Shown: positions 48,408-57,857 of the stretch, piece after piece
How the letters are laid out: every line of letters starts with the position of its first letter
How positions within the stretch are numbered: position 1 is the stretch's first letter
Assembly (NCBI GenBank): GCA_040219575.1
Contig: JAVJSD010000065.1
Coordinates: 1 to 64,000, forward strand
Length of the DNA: 64,000 nt
Source: JAVJSD01 sp040219575
GTDB lineage: Bacteria; Planctomycetota; Planctomycetia; Pirellulales; Pirellulaceae
Direction of reading: 5' to 3'
Made by a program: the position numbers and the translations under genes
Notes under the pieces: model-generated
What the model saw: the letters and a program-made list of their open reading frames with translations, nothing else
Database searches by the model: none
What the model was told of the DNA's origin: nothing

Positions 48408-49577
48408 ATGTCGAACGAAACGCTCACCAGCCAGATCAAGCAACGAGCGCGCGACCTGGGGTTCGAATTGACGGGCGTCTGCGCGGCCGCGGCGTCGCCC
48501 GGGTTCGAGCGATTCCAGCAGTGGATCGAGGCGGGCTACGCGGGGCAGATGTCGTACCTGGCGGATCGGGCCGAAGCGTATCGCTCGCCGGCCGGCGTCC
48601 TCGCGGGCGCGCAAAGCGTGGTGATGCTGGGCATGAACTACTTCACCGGCGAGGCGCGTGAGGCCGCGGTTGGCCAGGGGCGCATCTCGCGCTACGCCTG
48701 GGGCGAAGCCGACTACCACGATGTCATTCATGCGCGACTGAAGCAAATGTGTCAGTTCGTGCGGCGGCGCGAGCCGGGGGCGAGCGTCCGCGGCGTGGTC
48801 GATACCGCGCCGCTGTTGGAGCGCGAGTTCGCGCAACTCGCCGGCCTCGGTTGGATCGGCAAGAACACGCTGCTGATCAACCCGCAGCGTGGCAGCTGGT
48901 TCTTCCTGGCGGCGCTGTTGACCGATCTCGTGTTGGAGTACGACGCGCCGCACGAGGTCGACCACTGCGGCACGTGCCGGGCCTGCCTCGACGCCTGTCC
49001 GACCGACGCGTTCGTCGCGCCCTACGTGCTCGACGCCACGCGCTGCATCAGCTATCTCACGATTGAACTGCGCGAAGCGATCCCCAGGGAGCTGCGCCCG
49101 CAAATGGGCGATTGGCTGTACGGCTGCGACGTCTGCCAGGACGTCTGCCCCTGGAATCGTTTCGCGACGCCCAGCGAGGAAGCGGCCTTTGCGCCGCAAG
49201 AAGATCTGACGCCGGTCGACGCCCGGGCGCTGTTCCAGCTCGACGACGCCAAATTTCGACGACGCTTCCGCCGCACGCCGATGTGGCGCGCGAAGCGGCG
49301 CGGGCTGCTGCGCAACGCCGCGATCGTGCTGGGAAATCGTCCCCACGACGACTCCCTGGCGGCGCTGAAGCGGGGATTGGCCGACCAGGAGCCGCTTGTG
49401 CGTGGCGCTTGCGCCTGGGCGCTGGGACGGTTCGATCGGGCGACCGCTCGCGAATTTCTAAAATTACGACAACCCGAGGAACGCGACGAGACGGTCCTTG
49501 CCGAAATCGAATCAGCGCTCTCGGCCTGCGACGCGCGCAACAGCAGCGCGGACGGTGCAGGACTCGAGACCGATTAG
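48408..49577 (+). CDS. queG: Epoxyqueuosine reductase
   Basis: A 389-residue cytoplasmic iron-sulfur and cobalamin enzyme for the last step of queuosine synthesis in tRNA. Two [4Fe-4S] motifs are clear: CGTCRACLDACPTDAF at about 186-201 and CDVCQDVCPWNRF about 55 residues later. GLGWIGKNTLLINP and RISRYAWGEADYH are further QueG marks. The C-terminal part has a HEAT-like helix pair (LRNAAIVLGNRPHDDSLAALK), as in QueG. ATG 48408 is chosen over the in-frame TTG at 48399. Confidence 0.94.
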   Translation: MSNETLTSQIKQRARDLGFELTGVCAAAASPGFERFQQWIEAGYAGQMSYLADRAEAYRSPAGVLAGAQSVVMLGMNYFTGEAREAAVGQGRISRYAWGEADYHDVIHARLKQMCQFVRRREPGASVRGVVDTAPLLEREFAQLAGLGWIGKNTLLINPQRGSWFFLAALLTDLVLEYDAPHEVDHCGTCRACLDACPTDAFVAPYVLDATRCISYLTIELREAIPRELRPQMGDWLYGCDVCQDVCPWNRFATPSEEAAFAPQEDLTPVDARALFQLDDAKFRRRFRRTPMWRAKRRGLLRNAAIVLGNRPHDDSLAALKRGLADQEPLVRGACAWALGRFDRATAREFLKLRQPEERDETVLAEIESALSACDARNSSADGAGLETD

Positions 49578-49627
49578 AGCAGCGCGAACTTCATCAACGA
49601 CCGGCGAGGACGTCCTTCGCACCGAGG

Positions 49628-49903
49628 CTACTTGGCCTTGGTGAACACGAACTCCATCGACTCCGGTTCGCGCAGGTTGTACTTCGCGTCGAAATCTTCG
49701 TCGCTCATGACGAACAACATGATCATCTCAACGAACCCGATGATTCCCGCGGCACCGCAAGTACAGATCGACGCGACAAGGATAACGACACCCGCCATCG
49801 TCGAACCAAGATAGAAATGGTGAATACCCAGGCCACCAAGAAAAAGGGCGAGAAGCGCCGCCACAAGTTTGGTCTTTCCACGTCCGACAGGTCCAGATGC
49901 CAT
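49628..49903 (-). CDS. TM2-domain membrane protein
   Basis: A 91-residue protein with two membrane helices joined by a short turn (LVAALLALFLGGLGIHHFYLG and MAGVVILVASICTCGAAGIIGFVEMIMLF), the TM2 domain layout including GxHxFYLG. TM2 proteins are of unknown bacterial function. The start at 49903 is preferred since the frame upstream adds a polar tail without a ribosome site. Confidence 0.85.
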   Translation of the reverse strand: MASGPVGRGKTKLVAALLALFLGGLGIHHFYLGSTMAGVVILVASICTCGAAGIIGFVEMIMLFVMSDEDFDAKYNLREPESMEFVFTKAK

Positions 49904-50140
49904 GGGGCCTAACTCCGAGTTGTTGATGCGAATCGCGAGAGGTGCCAACGGATGGAGGCATTGTGCACCGGCGAATCGACTGCGTCAACCTGCCCGTTCC
50001 CCAAAAAACATGCGGAAAACGGCGATTTTCGTGGCGCTGACGCGCGGCTTGCCCGCACGCTTTTCCCACCTTCTCGGTTCTGCCAGAATATGGCCCGTCG
50101 TTCTCTCTCCCGCCCGCCATCGCCCGAAGGAAGCGCCGCC

Positions 50141-50554
50141 GTGAGCGACCCGCCGACTCGTTTCGTGACCGCCGAGAATATGGTGGTCGAGCACCTGCCC
50201 TGGGGGCCGCACGAATGGCTCTGCCGCGACGACATCGTGGAGGCGGAAAAGCTGTTGATGGTCCGCGTGCGGATGCCGCCGGGCAAGGCCCACGAGTTCC
50301 ACCGACATCCCGAGATGGAAGAGATCATCTACATCGAGCAGGGGCGGGCCGAGCAGTGGGTCGACCGCGAGATGCGGATGTTGGGCCCCGGCGATTCGGC
50401 CCACATTCCCCTCGACATGGTGCACGGCACCTACAACGCCAACGACGAGACGCTGGTGTTTCTGGCCATTCTCTCGCCCGCCAAGATCAACGGCCCGGCG
50501 CTGATCGACATGAGCCAGGAGGAGCCCTGGAAGAGCTTGCGCGAGCAGTCGTAG
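50141..50554 (+). CDS. Cupin-domain protein
   Basis: A 137-residue single-domain cupin. The metal motif is visible in HEFHRHPEMEEIIYIEQGRAE (first cupin motif with two His and Glu) and DSAHIPLDMVHGTYNAND (second motif His). Such folds bind sugars or small acids or isomerise them. The GTG at 50141 has AAGGA 9 nt upstream and is chosen over the longer open frame. A strong inverted repeat follows the stop codon, just before the convergent oxidoreductase gene. Confidence 0.83.
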   Translation: MSDPPTRFVTAENMVVEHLPWGPHEWLCRDDIVEAEKLLMVRVRMPPGKAHEFHRHPEMEEIIYIEQGRAEQWVDREMRMLGPGDSAHIPLDMVHGTYNANDETLVFLAILSPAKINGPALIDMSQEEPWKSLREQS

Positions 50555-50613
50555 GGCGGCCTTCCAGGCTGCCGGTGTAGGTGAATCATGGCAGGCAGGA
50601 TGCCTGCCCTACG
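50550..50613. terminator. Inverted repeat between convergent genes
   Basis: Left arm CGTAGGGCGGCCTTCCAGGC and right arm ending GGATGCCTGCCCTACG pair over 24 bp with a few mismatches around a 16-nt loop. It overlaps the ends of the cupin gene and the Gfo/Idh oxidoreductase gene and could stop transcription from both sides. It is also of a palindrome type common in this window. Confidence 0.6.
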
Positions 50614-51853
50614 ACAGGTTGAATCGCTCATCGAGGGGGCGCTGGTAGTCGCGGAGGGCGCCGTCGGCGACCTCGTCGACCGTCACGCGGCGGCCGGCCT
50701 GGGCCGATTCGAGGATGGCGTAGGCCACCGCCAGATCGCGGAGTCCCTCGCGGCCGCTGGTTTCGGGCTCGCGCCGCTGGCGGATCGCCTCGAGCCAGTC
50801 GTACTGGTTGAGCGCGAAGCCGTCGTCGAGGCCCAGCGGGAAGTGCCGCTGGCGCCGCGCCGGGTCGCACTGGGCGGCGTACAACTCGGCCAGCGAATGC
50901 GCCCGGCCATCGTCGAAGACCACCTCGTCGCCGGTGGCGCGGCACTGGCCGCCGTAGAAGACCGCTCCCTGGCCGACGACGGTGCTGGCGCCGTGGCCGC
51001 CCCAACTGGCGAACAGGTTGGCGGTCGCGCCGCGGTCGGTGGCCAGGTGGGCGAAGAAGGTGTCGTCGGCGTCGCACTCCATCTGCTCCACAACGGCGCC
51101 CTGCTTGTCGAGCGTGTAGCGGATTGGCTCCAGCACGGCGGTGCGGCCGTCGACGTCGGTCACTTCGCCCGCCACGCACCGCAGCACGTTGGCCTGATGC
51201 ACGCCCAGGTCGAGCGTGATGCCGCCGGCGTCGGCGCGGCGATGCCGCCAGGGCGTTTCGGCCACGATGCGGTTGGGCGCCCACCACGTGCCGGCGTTGC
51301 CCAGCAGCGCCATCTGCAGCGCGCCGCCGAGGCCGCTTTCAAACAGCCACCGAAGATGCCGCGTGCCGGGACGGTTGCGGGCGTTCTCGAACACGCCCAG
51401 CACGCGGTCGCGGGCCTCGGCCTCGTCGCACATCCGCCGGGCCGCCGCGATCGTGATCGCCAGCGGCTTCTGCGTCAGCAGGTCTTTGCCGTGGGCGAAG
51501 GCTTCGGCGGCGATCTGGTGATGCAGGGCGTGCGTGGTGAAGTCGTTCACCGCGTCGATCGGTCCTTCGGCGATCATGTGGCGATAGTCGGTGTAGACCG
51601 CCACGTCGACGTCGCTTTGGAAGTCGGACAGGTACAGGTCGCCGATCGCCAGCGGATCGCCGGCGCGATCGCTGACCGCGGGGCGCTGCGGCGGTCCTTC
51701 GCCGCGGCGGACGTACATGCGGGCGTCGTCCTCCTTGCGGGCGCAGAGGGCCGTGATGCGAAAGTCGTCGACGCCCGCCTCTCGCAGCAGTTGATAACCG
51801 CGGAGGTGCGCCGCCAGAATCCGGCCGCAGCCGACGATGCCGATGCGAATCAT
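50609..51853 (-). CDS. Gfo/Idh/MocA family oxidoreductase
   Basis: A 414-residue NAD(P)-dependent sugar or inositol dehydrogenase-like protein. The Rossmann start is IGIVGCGRILAAHLRGYQ, and EKPLAIT of the family appears here as TQKPLAITIAAA; GGITLDLGVHQANVLRC (with the GxxxDxGxH active-site His) is present. The substrate is unknown; members near sulfatases often act on sugars. A stray AACCGCTGATG repeat lies directly upstream of its start. No export signal. Confidence 0.9.
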   Translation of the reverse strand: MIRIGIVGCGRILAAHLRGYQLLREAGVDDFRITALCARKEDDARMYVRRGEGPPQRPAVSDRAGDPLAIGDLYLSDFQSDVDVAVYTDYRHMIAEGPIDAVNDFTTHALHHQIAAEAFAHGKDLLTQKPLAITIAAARRMCDEAEARDRVLGVFENARNRPGTRHLRWLFESGLGGALQMALLGNAGTWWAPNRIVAETPWRHRRADAGGITLDLGVHQANVLRCVAGEVTDVDGRTAVLEPIRYTLDKQGAVVEQMECDADDTFFAHLATDRGATANLFASWGGHGASTVVGQGAVFYGGQCRATGDEVVFDDGRAHSLAELYAAQCDPARRQRHFPLGLDDGFALNQYDWLEAIRQRREPETSGREGLRDLAVAYAILESAQAGRRVTVDEVADGALRDYQRPLDERFNLS

Positions 51854-51886
51854 GAATGAACCAAATGTCCCCGGGAAAGGAAGGAA

Positions 51887-51906
51887 AACCGCTGATGAAC
51901 GCTGAT
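51887..51906. repeat. AACCGCTGATG repeat, copy 2
   Basis: Identical over 20 bases to the copy at 10803-10822 and placed 34 bp before the start of the Gfo/Idh gene (opposite strand context). Confidence 0.6.
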
Positions 51907-52115
51907 ACGCGGCGACCGAGTCCGCTCCGCACGGTCTCGAGTCATGCCAACATCTCAGCGGTTGACATCGAGTCGAGTGGTCAATCGACGGACACTGTGC
52001 AAGTTCCGGCGGAAGAAGTCGCTGGCTGCTCTTCTAAATGTAACGCCCCGATGCACGGCCGGCCAACCGATCGGCGTGGGACGGTTTCTGTTGAACGCTT
52101 GGCCGCGTTGCGCAG

Positions 52116-52378
52116 CTACTTTGCGCCGTCGCCTTCGATCGTGGAAGGGTCGCACTCCTGCTCCCATTCGCGGATCAACTGCTCGACAAGCGAAGGGCCA
52201 TTGAGCCGCCACCAGTAGGGTTCGTCGATTTGGGGCGCGAAAGATAGCCGGAGATCGTGAGATGAGGGATGCCGAGTTGGAGGTCGAAACGGTAGACGTG
52301 CAGCGGATCGAGCGGCGGAACGTGCTGGTAGTGTATCGCGACGCGAGAAGGGTTGTCGCACGCCTGGTGCCATTCCAT
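52116..52378 (-). pseudogene. Small gene with a single-base frameshift
   Basis: Reading from ATG 52378 gives MEWHQACDNPSRVAIHYQHV and on to TISGYLS with good codon choice; the frame then loses sense. A shift by one base near 52248 (at a run of three T) restores SFAPQIDEPYWWRLNGPSLV and a sensible end ECDPSTIEGDGAK at 52116. Together they make about 87 residues with no known family. It abuts the end of the EF-hand secreted protein gene (9 bp apart). Either a broken gene, a sequencing error, or programmed slippage. Confidence 0.6.
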
Positions 52379-52386
52379 CAGGGCTT

Positions 52387-53643
52387 TCACTCCCGGTCGT
52401 CGTCGACGCCGTCGCCGTTGTTGTCCGTGACGCCGGAGCGGGGATTGTTGATCACGGCCTGCCAGGCGATCTTGCGGAATACGCGGTCCAGTTCGCGGCT
52501 GGGATAGTCGCCGTCGCCGAAGTCGCCGTCGCCGAAGTTGATGTCGCCCTCGAGCAGTTCGGGCGAGCGGCCGTAGAGTGTGGCGTAGAAGACGTAGCCT
52601 TCCAAATTGCCGAAGCCGGGACCGAGATGCCCGATGCGGTCGCGCCACAGCGAGCGCTGCTTGCCGCCGGCCAGTTGGTGAACGCCCTCCACGCCCGGCA
52701 GTTCGCCGCGAATCTGGTGCTGCGCGGCTAGCACCATCGCGTCGCAGGTGGGCAGGATGAACACCTTGTCGGGATATTCTTTCTCGAGCACGCGAACGTT
52801 CTTGGTGAAGCTCTCCTGTTTCAGCTCGCCCATCTTGGCGATCAGCGATTCCGTGAACGCCTCGTCGGAGGTGGGCCGCCGCGGCAATTGATCGATCTGC
52901 GGCCAGCCGTCCATCAGGTAGAACTTCATGCCCGGGTTGTACTTCAGGCAGAAGTCGATCCAGCAGCGGTAGTACTCGGGGCGGTCGTGGTAGTAGGGGC
53001 CCCACATCATCACGTCCCACTCGGCATTGGCGATCGAGGCCAGCAGTTTGGGGACCGGCTTGCGGTCGAACTGGAAGATGCCGTTCTCCTGCTCCCACTT
53101 GTAGCGGGCGCTGCCGGTCACGCCGCCGCCGGTGTGCAGGCAGAGCGGCGGTTGCGCCAGTCCCGCGCCGCGGGCGACGGCGGTCAGCGCCTGGTAGCCC
53201 GGCGCCATGAAGCTGTGTCCCGTGCCGACGATCCGCAGCGAGCCGTCGGCCGGCTTGGGATAGGACGTGACCGCCTCACGCCCGCCGGTGCGGACCTTGG
53301 CGTAAAGGTCGGCGATCTCCCGCGGCGACAGGTAGCAGACGGCGTGGTCGGGGAATCGCTCGGCCTGCCAACCGGCATCGATGTTCGGCTCCGGCGGCGC
53401 CCCGAGGCCGATTTCGCCGCCGTATTGATTCGCCGGTTGCTCCTGCCCCGGCGCTTGCAGCTTCTGCCGGTACGCCTCGGCCTCCTCGACCGTCAGCCGT
53501 CCATCTTTGTCGGCGTCGGCCGCGGGAAACCGCTTCAGCCAGCGGGCGAGCTGTTGCTCACTCGGCTGGGCGAAGACCAACGAGACGGCGCCGAATACGA
53601 GGAGTATTAGCATCGAGGACGACACGCTGATTGGGCGACGCAT
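52387..53643 (-). CDS. Exported EF-hand protein, SGNH-like
   Basis: A 418-residue secreted protein with a signal peptide (SSSMLILLVFGAVSLVFAQ) and an EF-hand-like loop (ADADKDGRLTVEEAE, about 43-57). The body contains RIVGTGHSFMAPGY, which resembles the first block of SGNH-type hydrolases, and PTCDAMVLAAQHQ near the end; the family is common in planctomycetes but of unknown substrate. The C-terminus carries Asp/Gly-rich repeats (FGDGDFGDGDYP and VTDNNGDGVDDDRE) that look like dockerin/thrombospondin-type Ca2+ sites. Confidence 0.75.
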   Translation of the reverse strand: MRRPISVSSSMLILLVFGAVSLVFAQPSEQQLARWLKRFPAADADKDGRLTVEEAEAYRQKLQAPGQEQPANQYGGEIGLGAPPEPNIDAGWQAERFPDHAVCYLSPREIADLYAKVRTGGREAVTSYPKPADGSLRIVGTGHSFMAPGYQALTAVARGAGLAQPPLCLHTGGGVTGSARYKWEQENGIFQFDRKPVPKLLASIANAEWDVMMWGPYYHDRPEYYRCWIDFCLKYNPGMKFYLMDGWPQIDQLPRRPTSDEAFTESLIAKMGELKQESFTKNVRVLEKEYPDKVFILPTCDAMVLAAQHQIRGELPGVEGVHQLAGGKQRSLWRDRIGHLGPGFGNLEGYVFYATLYGRSPELLEGDINFGDGDFGDGDYPSRELDRVFRKIAWQAVINNPRSGVTDNNGDGVDDDRE

Positions 53644-53921
53644 GATGGTTTTCCCTTGCGAACCGAATTCAGATTCACGGACGACGCGTCTGCAATTCTA
53701 CACTGCCGGACGACCGTCGATGCGATCAGCGTGATTCGAATCGGCGGATAGGGTGATACGAGCACGACGCACTCGCTTGCGCGTCGTGATTGTAGACGCC
53801 GTAGGCCGAAACAACCGCAGGGCGTTCCGGCAGTCCGCCACGGAATGCTGAAGCGTGATGCCCGGGTTGTCGTTAACGTCCCGCAGTAGAAATGCCGGAA
53901 CAGCACAGGGCTCGTTCCGGC

Positions 53922-54365
53922 CTACCTTGACGGCGGCGTGGTCGCCTTCACGGCCGTCTCATCGAGCACCGTCTTGATCCTCTCCCACTCTCGCCCGTAC
54001 GTAATGAATTCGTACTTCGTGACGTAGAGGTCCTTGATCGGGCCATCGAACTGCAGGCTCCACACGCCCTCGCCGCCCTGGTCGGAGAATCCCTCGGGAC
54101 GCGGCCGCACCTTCAGAACGAGGCCCGGTTCGAGTCGCATCAGCTTCTCGGGCTTCTTCAGCACGTGCGACACGTCGAGCGTCACCTTGCGATCGGGGCC
54201 TTCGCCCTGCACATGCAGCAGCCCCACCACGATCACGTCCATATTCGCCAGGCGGACCTCCAGGGGAACCGGTGGACTGGGCGGCGTGGCCGACAGGGGC
54301 GTGGCGGAAAAAGGGATGGCCAGCAGGCCAGCGGCGGCGAACGCGAAACTGACAATGCGATGCAT
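53922..54365 (-). CDS. Hypothetical secreted protein
   Basis: A 147-residue protein with a signal peptide (SFAFAAAGLLAIPFSATPLSA). The mature part is mostly beta (VIVVGLLHVQGEGPDRKVTLD, GLVLKVRPRPEG, GVWSLQFDGPIKDLYVTKYEF) and resembles small beta-barrel proteins found in planctomycetes; no known family. ATG 54365 starts the clean signal peptide. Confidence 0.6.
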   Translation of the reverse strand: MHRIVSFAFAAAGLLAIPFSATPLSATPPSPPVPLEVRLANMDVIVVGLLHVQGEGPDRKVTLDVSHVLKKPEKLMRLEPGLVLKVRPRPEGFSDQGGEGVWSLQFDGPIKDLYVTKYEFITYGREWERIKTVLDETAVKATTPPSR

Positions 54366-54643
54366 GAGGGTTTTTCCTCTCGGGACGAACGTGGGCAACC
54401 ATGTACGATGGACGTCCCCGTCGACATCCCCGTCCGTCGCGAAAGGAAGGCATGGGGGAAACGACGGACGAGGACGTTCGTCGTACTGTAAAGCGACGTG
54501 CAGACTTTGATGCGCCGTCGGAGTGGTTGGTTCCCGGCCCAATTCGAAATTCGGATCGCAAGTCGCCGCCTTTTTCCCGCCCCCCGAGCCGATTACGATG
54601 CACGCTTGCCAACGCCTTCCCGTTCACTCTCGCACGCAGCACC

Positions 54644-55771
54644 ATGTCCGACCGCATCGCCCGCTATACCGCCGCCCTCGAGTTCGCCGAACAACAGGTC
54701 GCGGCCCTGATCGAGAAGCATCCCGATTTCTTCCCCATCTACACCGAAGGCGGCAAGTGGCGCCATGAAGGGGAGCTGTGGACCGATTGGACCGGCGGCT
54801 TTCTGGCCGGCATGATGTGGCAGTTCCACCGCCGCACCGGCGAGGCGGCGTGGCGCGAGCGGGCCGAGCACTACTCGAAGCTGCTGGAGCATCGCCAGCA
54901 CGACCGCAACGTACACGACCTGGGCTTCATCTTCCTCAGCACCTACCTCCCCTGGTACCAGCTCACCGGCGAACAGCACCTGCACGACGTGCTGATCCAG
55001 GCCGGCCGCACGCTCGCCATGCGGTTCAAGGAAAAAGGCCAGTACCTGCGCAGCTTCGTCTCCGATGAGTCGCTGTTCATCGACATCATGATGAACGTGC
55101 CGATCATCCTTTACGCGGCGAAGGAGACGGGCGACGAGGAGCTGATGCGGATCGCCGCCGCCCACTGCCGCACCACGCGAGACAAAATCGTGCGGGCCGA
55201 CGGCTCCACCGCCCACGAGGGCGTCTTCGATACGGAGACGGGCGAGTTTCTGCGGCAGGGTACGCACCAGGGCCTGCACCCGGAAAGCGCCTGGGCCCGC
55301 GGCCTGGGCTGGTCGCTGTATGGATACAGCAAGTGCTACGCGCTGACCGAAAGCCAGGAGTTTCTCGACGTCTCCGAGCGGAACGCCGAGTACTGGCTGA
55401 GCCACCTGCCCGAGGATCACGTCCCCTACTGGGACTTCGACGCCGATTTGAGTTTGCCCGCGCCGCGGGGAGCGCAGAAGGAAACGTCGGCCGGGGCGAT
55501 CGCCGCCAGCGGCCTGCTCGATCTGGCGCGGCAGACCAAGTCGCCCGAGCACGCCATCGCCTACCGCACCACCGCCCTGGCGATGCTCGACGCGCTGGTC
55601 GAGCCGGAGTATTTGGCCAGCGAAACGCCCGGCTGGGAAGGCGTTCTCAAACACGGCGTGTATCACACCGAGAAGAACCTGGGCGTCGACGAGTCGGTGA
55701 TGTGGGGTGAGTTCTTCTTCGTCGAGGCGCTGACCAAAGTCGTCGTCGACCACGCCGACCAGCCATCGTAG
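54644..55771 (+). CDS. GH88 unsaturated glucuronyl hydrolase-like protein
   Basis: A 375-residue (alpha/alpha)6-barrel enzyme of glycoside hydrolase family 88, which removes unsaturated uronic acids from the ends of oligosaccharides left by polysaccharide lyases. Marks are GGKWRHEGELWTDWTGGFLAGMMWQ, NVHDLGFIF (with a catalytic-type Asp), THQGLHPESAWARGLGWSLYG and the barrel-end helix DESVMWGEFFF. It has no signal peptide, so works inside the cell. ATG 54644 is chosen. It lies beside three sulfatases. Confidence 0.88.
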   Translation: MSDRIARYTAALEFAEQQVAALIEKHPDFFPIYTEGGKWRHEGELWTDWTGGFLAGMMWQFHRRTGEAAWRERAEHYSKLLEHRQHDRNVHDLGFIFLSTYLPWYQLTGEQHLHDVLIQAGRTLAMRFKEKGQYLRSFVSDESLFIDIMMNVPIILYAAKETGDEELMRIAAAHCRTTRDKIVRADGSTAHEGVFDTETGEFLRQGTHQGLHPESAWARGLGWSLYGYSKCYALTESQEFLDVSERNAEYWLSHLPEDHVPYWDFDADLSLPAPRGAQKETSAGAIAASGLLDLARQTKSPEHAIAYRTTALAMLDALVEPEYLASETPGWEGVLKHGVYHTEKNLGVDESVMWGEFFFVEALTKVVVDHADQPS

Positions 55772-55793
55772 GCCGATGCTGCCAGCATCGGCC
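55771..55793 (+). terminator. Hairpin at the end of the GH88 gene
   Basis: GGCCGATGCT-GCC-AGCATCGGCC, a 10-bp stem with 3-nt loop, starts at the last base of the stop codon. No T-run follows; it may act as terminator or mRNA end structure. Confidence 0.55.
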
Positions 55794-55842
55794 GGAGAGA
55801 CGTCGGCAGCGACGCTTTCGGATCGCTGCGTCCACTTCACTT

Positions 55843-55934
55843 CAACAATCAACAATCACAATTCGTCATTCGTCAATCAGAATGGGACATCCTCTCTTGA
55901 TTGATGAAGGCTGATTGTTGAGTGTTGATTGTTG
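55843..55934. repeat. AT-rich inverted repeat
   Basis: CAACAATCAACAATCA and the complement-like TGATTGTTGAGTGTTGATTG pair around about 50 bp of other AT-rich sequence (with ATTCGTCATTCGTCAATC). It sits between GH88 and the first sulfatase (convergent). Confidence 0.55.
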
Positions 55935-55972
55935 GAGGCAAAGGTCAGACGCTGGCAGCGTCTCCAAGGGGA

Positions 55973-57565
55973 TTACTTCGCGCCGGTGTAGGGTGGGCGG
56001 TCGAAGGCGTCGTCGTTGAGGCGGGGGTCGCCGGTTTCGCGGAGGACCTTCATCAATCGCGACGAGAGCTTCGCCTTGGCGTCGGCGTAGACCGGATCTT
56101 CGGCGACGTTGCGCATTTGGTGCGGGTCGCTGCGCAGATCGTACAACTCCTCGCCCGGGCGGCGGCCGAAGGCGAAATCGAAATACTTCGCCATGCCGGG
56201 GTCGTCGCGATGCTCGATGATCCAGGCCTTGGTGGGACTGGCGTCGAGATCGCCGAACGCGCCGAACGTCTTTTCCTTCAGCTCCTCGTACGGCGGCAAT
56301 TCGCCCGCCGGCTCGCCGTAGCCGGAGGCGGTTCCCATCGGCCAGCGGTCGGGCTTGAAATTGCGAATGTAGAGGAAGTCGTCGGTGCGGATCGCCCGCT
56401 GCGGATAGGGCAGGTCGTCGGTCCGCGCTTTGGCGACGTGGCGCTCCCGGCCGACGACGACATAATCACGCGCGGGATCCACACGACCGCTCTTCTCGGA
56501 GGAAAGGACGCCCATCAAGCTGCGGCCGGTCATTCCCTCGGGAGGCGTTTCTCCGGCCGCATCCAGAAAGGTGGGGCAGAGGTCGGGCAGGTTGACGAAA
56601 TCGCTGACCACGCGTCCGGCGGGAATTCTGTCTCCCCAGCGGATCGCCAGCGGAACGCCGACGCCGTAGTCATACAGGTTGCACTTGCCGCGGGGCATGC
56701 CGGGGATGCCGTGATCGCCGCTGACGACGATCAACGTGTTATCGAGCTCGCCGGTCTTCTCCAACTCCTCCAACAGCACGCCCAGGCCGGCGTCGAAGGC
56801 CTGTACTTCGCCCAGATAATCCGCCACGTCCTCGCGGACGATCGGCACGTCGGGCAAGAACGGCGGCAGCTTCCTCTCCAACTTGTCGGGATCGATGCCC
56901 CACAGCTTCCTGCCGGAACCCTGCACCCATTTGCGATGGCAGTTGGTCGGCCCGAACCAGTAGCAAAACGGTTGGCCGCGTTTGCGATCGGCGAGGAAGT
57001 CGCGGAAGTTGCCGCGGACCTCTTCGAGCAAGGCCTGCTTGGCCTGCTCGATATCCTTGGCGCCGGAGACCTGCTGCGAGAAGGAGTTGAATCGCCGCCC
57101 GTGGCCGGTGTAGGAGTAGGGCCTCGCGCCGTACGGCGCATCGGCCGGCGTGCCGGGACTCCAGACCTTGTACGTGTGACCGATGTGGTAGCCCTTGTCG
57201 CGGAGGATGAGCGGGTAGCTGGGAATCGTCGCATCCCACGTGGCGCCCTGCAGGATGGCGCCCATGCCGGTCCGCCAGAAGTACTGTCCCGAGAGCAGCG
57301 AACTGCGGCAGGGCGTGCAGGACGGCGCGTTGACGTAGGCCCGGGTGAAGAGCACGCCTTCACTCGCGACGCGATCGAAATTCGGCGTGCTGACCAGGTC
57401 GCTCGCGCCGCCCGGCTCCAGTTTGGCGTACGCGCTGGCGTAGCGGCCCCAGTCGTCGGCGAAGGCGAACAAGATATTCGGTCGCGCCTCTTCCGCCGAC
57501 CACACGTTTCCGCTCAAGGCCAACAGGAGGCTGTTTGCCAGGAGTAGGTTCAAGATGACTCGCAT
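55973..57565 (-). CDS. Exported sulfatase 1
   Basis: A 530-residue sulfatase with a signal peptide (LNLLLANSLLLALSGNVWSA). The metal-binding DDWG at 37-40 (FADDWGRYASAY) and the formylglycine motif C83-T-P-C-R87 (SCTPCRSSLLSGQY) are present, as well as the later VVSGDHGIPG. Cys83 would be converted to formylglycine. This form is similar to iduronate/heparan-type sulfatases, cutting sulfate from a sugar of a sulfated polysaccharide outside the cytoplasm. First of a run of three on the minus strand. Confidence 0.92.
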   Translation of the reverse strand: MRVILNLLLANSLLLALSGNVWSAEEARPNILFAFADDWGRYASAYAKLEPGGASDLVSTPNFDRVASEGVLFTRAYVNAPSCTPCRSSLLSGQYFWRTGMGAILQGATWDATIPSYPLILRDKGYHIGHTYKVWSPGTPADAPYGARPYSYTGHGRRFNSFSQQVSGAKDIEQAKQALLEEVRGNFRDFLADRKRGQPFCYWFGPTNCHRKWVQGSGRKLWGIDPDKLERKLPPFLPDVPIVREDVADYLGEVQAFDAGLGVLLEELEKTGELDNTLIVVSGDHGIPGMPRGKCNLYDYGVGVPLAIRWGDRIPAGRVVSDFVNLPDLCPTFLDAAGETPPEGMTGRSLMGVLSSEKSGRVDPARDYVVVGRERHVAKARTDDLPYPQRAIRTDDFLYIRNFKPDRWPMGTASGYGEPAGELPPYEELKEKTFGAFGDLDASPTKAWIIEHRDDPGMAKYFDFAFGRRPGEELYDLRSDPHQMRNVAEDPVYADAKAKLSSRLMKVLRETGDPRLNDDAFDRPPYTGAK

Positions 57566-57629
57566 GTCTTATTTCTCTCGTCGGTGGCGAATTGGCGTGT
57601 TGCCGTTGGTTGCTGATTCGGAAGGATTT

Positions 57630-57848
57630 GAACAGGAGGAAACGGAGAGAACGGAGAAAGATCAGGTGCGGACGCGCTAGCTTCAAATCATTGTGAACAG
57701 GAGAAAGCAGAGGCAGCGGAGAAGTCTAAGACTTTTTCATACTCTGCTGGCTCTGCTGCCTCCTGTTTATCCTTTGCTTCGCCTTGCGGCATGGCCGCAG
57801 GTTGTACGCATCTTCTTCTCCGTTCCCTCTGTTTCCTCCTGTTCCAAC
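57630..57848. repeat. Cluster of CTCCGTT-type repeats
   Basis: The motif TTCTCCGTTCTCTCCGTTTC...CTGTTC occurs inverted at 57630-57660, in a diverged inverted form at 57695-57725, in diverged direct form at 57742-57768 and direct at 57812-57848, and again alone at 59874-59899. It is a purine/pyrimidine-skewed repeat whose copies form stem-loops across the space between sulfatase 1 and sulfatase 2. Confidence 0.65.
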
Positions 57849-57857
57849 TCTCTTGTG

